From: Branchiostoma floridae
Lineage: Eukaryota; Chordata; Leptocardii; Amphioxiformes; Branchiostomatidae
Assembly: GCF_000003815.2 (NCBI RefSeq)
Contig: NC_049990.1
Location: 2,005,312 to 2,056,057, forward strand
Length of the DNA stretch: 50,746 bases
Direction: 5' to 3'
Every line of letters begins with the position of its first letter. Position 1 is the first letter of the stretch. The position numbers were made by a program, and so were the translations under genes. The notes under the pieces were generated by a model that saw nothing but the letters and a program-made list of their open reading frames with translations, ran no database searches and was not told the origin of the DNA. Positions 44,296-50,746 of this stretch are shown one piece after another.

Positions 44296-45312
44296 TGCCG
44301 GAATAGCCCAAAATACAGGAACCCTGGTGTGTCATATATAAGCCATACTTTGTACCTTGTACAATTGTTGTGCAATTAAGTTATTATTATACGCGAGGCT
44401 CGGGCGATTGCCGCAGAATCGTCTTCCGATCGATTTTCGCCAAATGTGACAGAGGTATAACGAGCATAACAATAGCACAAAAACAAAGGAGTCACTCAGT
44501 GTGTTTGTTGACGCTAGACGTCACCCCACGCTAGAAGCTACAGTGAAAACACAGAAATTGTGAATCTCTCGAATCCTTATCTATTTCTCGATAAAATATG
44601 TGACATCACCGGTCAAACTTCAGCTATTTTTGTTCCCAATTGTCCCAAAAAGTACAAAGAGAAACCATTTTGAAAACACGTCTAAGCATCAGTAACTGAA
44701 CCTCCCCGTAAAATATCAAACACGCCATGATTAACACCAGATGTTAGAAAATGGCGGGGAGTTTCCGGCCCAGGGCGGCCTGAGGGGTTTACAGTATACC
44801 GTACATGTATCAATTGCGCCCTTCATACCAGCAAGACGTTTCTCAGAACACTGAACAATGAACACGGGAAAATGACTCTGCAAATGTAAATACACGTATA
44901 CACACTTGCATTCCACTCATTTTTACAACGATTACAACGCCACAAATTCATTTAAAAAAAAGATCATCTATAAACCCCTGAAGGGCCCAAGAATTTTGTT
45001 TACGTTATTTTCTGTCTTCTTTCTCACTTCCCCATGTGAACTTTGAATAACCATTGATAGAAAATTTCCTCCATTTTAGACGAGGAAACGGCAAAGCTAC
45101 AAAGGAATATGTGTATCACTTCCTTCTGCAGATTATGGTCTGTTTTTAACACCCAACGAAGGCAGCAAAATGGAGCTGAGTTTAATACCAGTTGACGGAA
45201 CCGAGGACTCCTACCATAATCACGACGCTTCGGCTTTCTGTCAACTCTTTCTCTAACCTCCTTGGTCAAATCTACAGAGATTTTGGAGTCAAAATACAAC
45301 AAATCGTCTTAC

Positions 45313-45790
45313 CTGAACAAACTTGAACGCTAGTCTTGCACAGAAACACTAGTAGGTTGTCTCTAAAGTCGCTTAATATTTTGTGATTTTTTCTTCGAAA
45401 GGACGGGAACTTTTCCCAACCGCTGTCACTCTCGACTTGCCGAGAAAACAGCAAGAACGCGTCATGTGACCCGGAAGTATTCTATTGTTCTGGGGGGGTC
45501 AGACATCATCTCCTGGTTATCCAACAGTTGTCGCGACATCGCTCAGCTGAATGCTGAGATTGTAGCAATGAGGATATAATTTAGAGGAAGCAATTGTATA
45601 ACTTGAGAAATGATATAACATGTATTACAGTTTGCGATATAGTTTAGCCTGCGGTCACGGGCGCCGCCATTTTTTTTTCGATTGGTGTATGATGGGAATG
45701 GGTGTTGCAATTTCGATGTGTTAATATTAGCGTGGAATGTTATGAGCGTGTTGTTGCGGACTTGACGGATATAAAGGGACGGCAACCACA
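45313..45790 (-). promoter_or_regulatory. ZNF8 promoter and noncoding exon 1, with opposing TATA block
   Basis: The donor CAG|GTAAGA ends exon 1 at 45313. CGTCATGTGACCCGGAAGT is intact (about 45460-45478). YY1-type GCCGCCATTTTT lies at 45663-45674 and plus-strand TATAAAGGG at 45770. Confidence 0.65.
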
Positions 45791-45964
45791 ACTATAAATG
45801 TCTGGTCTGTTTTATGGTGTCATGGCGTTGTTTAATCCCTACTGACTACCGTCCGCATACATTACCAACCGTCAGGAGCGTTGTAGACGCACATTGAAGC
45901 TTCCAACCACAGACCGGCGCTGTGATAATGAGTATTGTTGGATAATCCTAAAGAGAGAGAGTGT

Positions 45965-46528
45965 GTATTAACACTGTTCAGGTGTGTATATTAACATATA
46001 ATGATCAGATAATTGGCTCCTAGTGACTTTCAAGAAACTGCAGCAGGACTTCATATCTGGTGTTCTAGATTTCTCGCCTTGATGATAAGAACATGTGATC
46101 TTCCTATACTTCTCATGTGGTAACAAATTTAATGTGAAATAAAAACTACATGCTTGGTTTCTAACTGTTTATTAAAACACGTAAACAAAATTAGTAAATG
46201 TGTAATATCAAAATCAACAACAAAACTATATATAAGTAAACTAAACTTGTCTAAGAAAAGCATAACTGATTCTTCTCGTTCATTGTTCTTGTATCTGAAG
46301 TGAAACCGTGGTCCTAAATTACCAACCTACTTAACTGTTTACAAAGATACGAAAGCGAACTAACATAATTACCAGCAAATATAGACAGTAACTAAATACT
46401 AGAATGGACTTGTCAAAATTCGAGACACCTATACTATCCGTTTTTGTAATCCTAGCTTAACTATATAGAAATTACAGTAGAAGCCTAAAATATAAAACGT
46501 TATGGAACATAGCTAGAAATACTATTCC
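45965..46528 (-). pseudogene. Orphan 3' flank of a ninth ZNF unit, duplicate of 8106-8669
   Basis: Near-identical to the ZNF3 3' flank, with AATAAA on the minus strand at 46168-46173, but the sequence turns unrelated right after ACTATTCC at 46528. No fingers lie beyond. The array ends here. Confidence 0.8.
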
Positions 46529-47100
46529 AAATGAGGCACATGATTGCTTCTGACCGGGTTTCGCGTCGTTAAGAGGCGACACCTGGTCGGGAGCAGTCCA
46601 CGTGCTCTCATTAACCACCTGTACATCCTCACCTGTGCATAGAACCTTTTATACGCCCTGCGCCTTTCATTCCCATATGTTGGCCGAGCTACGCCGGAGA
46701 GGTCGGGCTTGGTGCTGGTTCGCCTGAGTTCATCGTTTTGGCTAGCTGTGCCCGCCTGCCCTCCCACCCCGCTTCCCGCCTGCCTGCTCGTACGTCCTGC
46801 CGGCTCTTTTCAACCCATTCTGCCCGCGTTAGGCGAGGAACTCTACAGGGCCAAGAACTTCAGGAACGCACAGGATTTTGGAGCACACATTTGTGAGGTG
46901 ACATTAGGAGCGTTTGATTTTTCTTTTTCCCTAGTTTGTGCGGTTTTGCCATGTTTATTTATTTATTTATTTTGACTTCCGTTCGTAAATTGTTCTCGTT
47001 TGGTTGACAGTAGTAGTTTCACGAAGTGAGTGGTATTTTCACAGCCGTGCAGGTATGTTATTTCGGTGATAAATGTTTTCGCATTACTTAGTTTGATATG
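46529..47100. other. GC-richer unassigned sequence beyond the array
   Basis: C/T-rich stretch (46740-46830). Open frames of 80-90 codons on both strands lack recognisable motifs. TTTTATAC at 46647 could be a plus-strand TATA box. It may be the start of another mobile element, not shown. Confidence 0.3.
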
Positions 47101-47169
47101 TTAATTTGGTGATTGGCATGCTCGAAGCTTTGGAGTTAAACACGTTTTCGGGGTAATTAGCTCGTATGA

Positions 47170-47870
47170 TGCAGTCGTTTCGGATATTGGCGAATGGTTT
47201 GCTCGCAATGCTATGGTTTTAATGTTATGGGACCACAGAGACACATATAAGAAGAGGAAGACATGTGAATTTGGCGAATGGTTTGCTCGCAGTGTTTGGG
47301 TTTGATATGGTGGCTGGCCCCACACGTGAATTTGGCGAACTTTGTGCTCGTAGTCTTTGGGTTTGATATATGGTGGCCACAGAAACACAAAGAAGTAGTA
47401 GTAGTAGTAGTAGGCATCCTTCCATCTTTGCAGATAATGGAAGTGTTTTTGTTTGATAGGGTGGCCACAGAAGAAAAAAAAAATGTGAATTTGACATGTG
47501 AATTTGACGAATTTGTGCTCGTAATCTTTTGGTTGGACATGGTAACCACAGAAACGCAAAGAAGAAGGAGAAAACTTGTGATTTTGGCGAATGGTGTGCT
47601 CGCAAAGTTATGGTTTGACTTGGTGCCTGCCAGAACACAAAGAAGAAGAAGTGTGAATTTTTATTGGCGCAGATTGTTATTTGATTTTGGCAAATGCAGT
47701 GCTCGCGCCGTTATGATTTGGCATGTGTTTTCGGCAGTTCGACTTCGCATCTTTTACGTAAAACTTGATTTGGATATTGGCCGAGGGTTTGATTGAAATT
47801 TTCATGGTGCAGATTGGCGTGTGAATTTGGCGAAGGGTGTGCTCGCAGTGTTATGAATGATTGCAACCGT
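47170..47870. repeat. Degenerate minisatellite, units about 65-100 bp
   Basis: About seven diverged units built from GTGAATTTGGCGAATGG, TTTGCTCGCA or TGTGCTCGTA, a GGTTTGATATGGTGG-like stretch and CCACAGAAACACAAAGAAGA. A (TAG)n run lies at about 47395-47413. Spaced copies start near 47269, 47328, 47504, 47578 and 47820. The open frames here are by-products of the repeat. Confidence 0.7.
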
Positions 47871-48239
47871 TAGTTGCATTTTTTGTCGCGCTGGGCTAAG
47901 TCGTATCACCTGGCAACATCCATATACTGGTAACGTTGGTAACTTATTCATTTACATTTTTTGTGTGCATTTTTGCGTCTAATCTATACTCAAGTACATG
48001 AGGATCCATCCTCTCAGTCTTGCTACGGGCACCGGGGTCACTAAGAACCCTTGACGTTGGTCTGCCCCTAACCAGGGGTTGGTGTTCCGTCCCCGGGCTG
48101 ACCTTGGTTGGATTGCGATGTGTCGTTTCTAGTAGTAGTCCGGTTAAGCTGCATTGTCATTTTCGTTTGTTTTCTCGTTGGTCGTGCAGACCTACCTGGT
48201 GTCTGGTGACAAGTGGCGTCTGTGTTTGGGAGTTTTTAG

Positions 48240-48945
48240 GGATGTTAAGTTGAATGTTTGGCAGCTCAATCGTAAAGGTCAGCCTTGGGACGGCTCCAAC
48301 CTTTGCTCTAATTCGTGCAGGAGGTCGATTAAATATACTTTAAGTTGGATACAATCTTTGCTGTCAGAGAGTAGACAAAGAGTTTGTGTTGATGAAAAAG
48401 ATCAGAATGTGTCCACACTATGAAATACACAGTGATAAGCTGGAAAAAGGACACCCCGAGATAGTTAATGTACCGCAATGTTACTTGTACCCCAATGGAG
48501 TTTACGCAGCAGGAAAAGCACTTGGGCATCACCATTGACAGGGAACTGAGTTTCAGTAAGCACATATCTTACTTATGTATTAAGACAAATAAGATTGCAG
48601 GACTCATTGGAGAACATTTTGCATTTATAGACAAGGTGGTGTTCTTTCTCCTATATAAGTCACTGGTATTCAACTAGTCAAGAGTACGAGGCTCCAACAT
48701 GGTCATCCTATACATTGAAGCAGGTCCTGGAACTTGAAAAGATCCGAAAGAGAACAACTAAGAGAGTCCTCGGCCCTAGTAGGTTAACCGTTGAAGAGAG
48801 TTTGAAGGCTCTGAAATCACCAACATTGGTCTTTAGGAGGGTCTGCATGCTCTTTTACGTAAGGCGTAGGCAGCCTATTTTATTTCCCGTAATTCGTAGG
48901 GAAAACTGTCTCCAGATTAAGAAAAAAGCGCCGATCGAGAAGTAA
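48240..48945 (+). pseudogene. Degenerate non-LTR RT, C-terminal part
   Basis: WIQSLLSESRQRVCVDE (about 48348) parallels [17 protein letters not shown] of the LINE at 38.7 kb. Then EKHLGITIDRELSFSKHI ... FFLLYKSL (48515-48670) and, in another frame, LEKIRKRTTKRVLG ... LKSPTLVFRR (48733-48840) parallel its post-RT region. The YADD region is missing. Frameshifts and stops show it is dead. Confidence 0.65.
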
Positions 48946-49275
48946 TAGAAGGACACACTTATTCTGTATCAGGGTTATCTCGTGGTGGAATAAGCTACCA
49001 AAATCTGTGGTGACATCTCCAAGCGTAAACTGTTCTGAAGAGAGACTGGATAACCACTTGAGGCAACACAGGTCACACTACATCTTAAAAGCCCTGGATA
49101 ATCTGCAGTTATCAGGGATGACAGTGTTTTGAGAATGAGTGAGTGGCCTAAATAGGAACAGGGGTTCCTACCTTTGCCAGAAGAATTCTATTCTACTCTA
49201 ATAAATTGTTGGGGTTTCAGTCAAACAGGTGCCAGGTAGCAGTCGTAGGTGGCACTACTAGTGATTGTCTTTCAT

Positions 49276-49385
49276 TGCAGACGGCGTCCTACAAGGGGCC
49301 GTGCTCGGACTGTTATATTTCATATTGTACATAGATGACATGCCAAACTACTTAACCACTGAAGGTCAGATAGTACTCTTCAAAG
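49276..49385 (+). pseudogene. Isolated RT box of another LINE fragment
   Basis: DGVLQGAVLGLLYFILYIDD corresponds to the [14 protein letters not shown]...INDL box that precedes the active site. It lies after, not before, the C-terminal RT piece at 48.2-48.9 kb, so it is a separate fragment or a rearranged piece of the same one. Confidence 0.5.
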
Positions 49386-49399
49386 TCGGTTACAAGAAA

Positions 49400-50746
49400 T
49401 GTTGTTTTGAATACTGATTGCAACAGTACTGAGAGGTGGCTGGATGGGAATAGACTGACAACTAATGTACCTAGATACGAGTCAAGAAACAGAAGTTTTG
49501 AATTTTGTGTTTTCTGCTAGATATCGGGTAGTGGTTTCATTTTTTAATGAATGAATGATTGTAGTCATTTATTGTACATTGTTGGTTAAACGAGCCAAGT
49601 ACAGGTCGCAACAAGACATAACATGGATTGGTATACTATAATAGTATCACAAATCTACTCTACACAGAAGTTCGGCTTCTTCTCGCGTCTTGGTGATTGT
49701 GAAACTGTAGGACTGTATTGGTTTAGCTATGGTTGGTTTGTCAAAGCATATGAGGATTATAAACTTGTCAGTGCTATTCATGTGTCTAAAGTGAGGGAAG
49801 CTACTTTCTTTATAAAAAGATAGCGCATTTCTATCTTGTCATACATATCACAATCAACAGTGAAGTGCACGTCATCTTCTACCATGTTTGAAGTACAAAA
49901 ATGGGCAGACTCTTAAATGAATCATTGCAGGTCCCTACGGTCAAACTCGCATCCGGCCGTAGAAAAAAAAATCTTCTTACATAGGTGTATTTGTTTGGAG
50001 GGAATTGCAAGCTGTGGTTAGAGTGGCCACAACTCACCACTCATTTAAGAAACTTCTGAATCCGACTTTTAATCCCTAGGCCCTGTTTTACGATTCGGTG
50101 CGGATAACAACTGTGAGAAGTGGTATGATTGTGTTTCTTGCAGGGTGGACTTGTCTTGGTTAGGTATACTAGTATACAAATATTTGTATTGTGTTTAAAC
50201 TCTATATATGCGTGTACTCAGGGTCTCCCTGGTAAGCAGTGTTTATCCACCCTGATTATGAATACAAATATAGATAAGTTGATTCAGTGTTTGAGGAGCG
50301 CGTGCCGTTGCAGGTTCAGGTGTTTAGAATCTTTGGGACACTTAAGGTATGGAATCAGACGTTTGGTTATGAGTATCATCCGAATCTAGGGAGAATGGTC
50401 CTGGGAGCGCTTGGCCCTAAGGAGGACGAAGAAATCTTCGTTCTCGTTTTTTACTGCCATTGGCATTTACTAAAGAAGCTAAGTCTCTGCGTAAAACGGT
50501 GCATGTTACGGTCGGTTTACCGGCATCGGTTGAAGTTAAGCTGAGCAAGGGGAAGTAAGAGGAATTCCTTGGCTGTGCAGTTCTTGAGAACCCCTTCAGG
50601 CTTTAGAAGCGGGATGGGTGCGTGGTATTGGAGTTGCAACTCTAATCGATCTTTGGCAAAGCAGTGCAACAAAATTTTTCGGTTCTGTCTTAGTTCTCCA
50701 TAATAATTTTAAGGTGACCATTTGTGTATTCGTGCCTCTCCTCCTC
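49400..50746. other. Unassigned end of window
   Basis: No gene recognised. 49999-50075 could encode WRELQAVVRVATTHHSFKKL on the plus strand, like the tail of a non-LTR ORF2. 50455-50555 has an open stretch ending KTVHVTVGLPASVEVKLSKG and a stop. Both are too short to assign. Confidence 0.3.

Noticed and set aside
44043-44335. Cys/Val- or His/Thr-rich frames on both strands
   Set aside because: Translations of a TG/TATG microsatellite.
46522-46975. Arg-rich minus ORF and Pro-rich plus ORF
   Set aside because: Opposite strands of one GC-richer patch, with no motif or splice evidence to choose either.
47101-47796. Overlapping frames of 112-172 codons on both strands
   Set aside because: By-products of the minisatellite; both strands open and no motif.

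Overview
The window is eukaryotic. It looks like an invertebrate deuterostome, most likely amphioxus (Branchiostoma). This is inferred from spliced genes with GT-AG borders, a lineage-expanded C2H2 zinc-finger family, a type II transmembrane C-type lectin, and CR1/L2-like and DIRS-like retroelements. No species-diagnostic sequence was available to confirm it.

The backbone is a tandem array of eight C2H2 zinc-finger (ZNF) units, all on the minus strand. I number them ZNF1 to ZNF8 from low to high coordinate. Each complete unit, read in its own direction, has: a TATA-less promoter with a TCATGTGAC element fused to an ETS site (CCGGAAGT); a noncoding first exon ending CAG|GTAAGA; an intron of about 1.1-3.7 kb; one coding exon whose acceptor lies about 22 nt before the ATG; a short leader ([19 protein letters not shown]...); 7-17 finger repeats of 84 bp; and a long 3' flank with an AATAAA signal about 0.5-1.2 kb after the stop. 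Upstream of five promoters, on the opposite strand, lies a conserved block with a perfect TATA box.

The finger scaffold ([16 protein letters not shown]) is nearly invariant, while helix positions -1, 2, 3 and 6 vary. Only ZNF1 looks undamaged. ZNF2, 3, 4, 5 and 6 have broken or decayed last fingers, ZNF7 has its start ATG out of frame, and ZNF8 has a frameshift. Two orphan 3' flanks (13.1-13.6 kb and 46.0-46.5 kb) mark units whose coding exon is gone.

Region by region: ZNF1 (0-3.7 kb), ZNF2 (4.0-7.9 kb) and ZNF3 (8.1-13.0 kb) are followed by a 7.5-kb block of unrelated sequence (13.6-21.1 kb). That block holds a four-exon C-type lectin gene (16.0-18.1 kb), a non-LTR reverse transcriptase fragment and a DIRS-like element with gag and the start of its RT. 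Then come ZNF4 (21.4-26.9 kb, with a mosaic insertion in its promoter region), ZNF5 (27.3-30.1 kb), ZNF6 (30.7-35.0 kb), ZNF7 (35.4-41.9 kb, its intron carrying a CR1/L2-like LINE) and ZNF8 (42.1-45.9 kb). From 46.5 kb to the end there are degenerate minisatellites and broken LINE pieces.

Several mobile elements can be delimited to the base because paralogous empty sites exist inside the window. The ZNF proteins are presumably nuclear DNA-binding factors, but no effector domain (KRAB, SCAN, BTB, SET) is visible and their targets are unknown.
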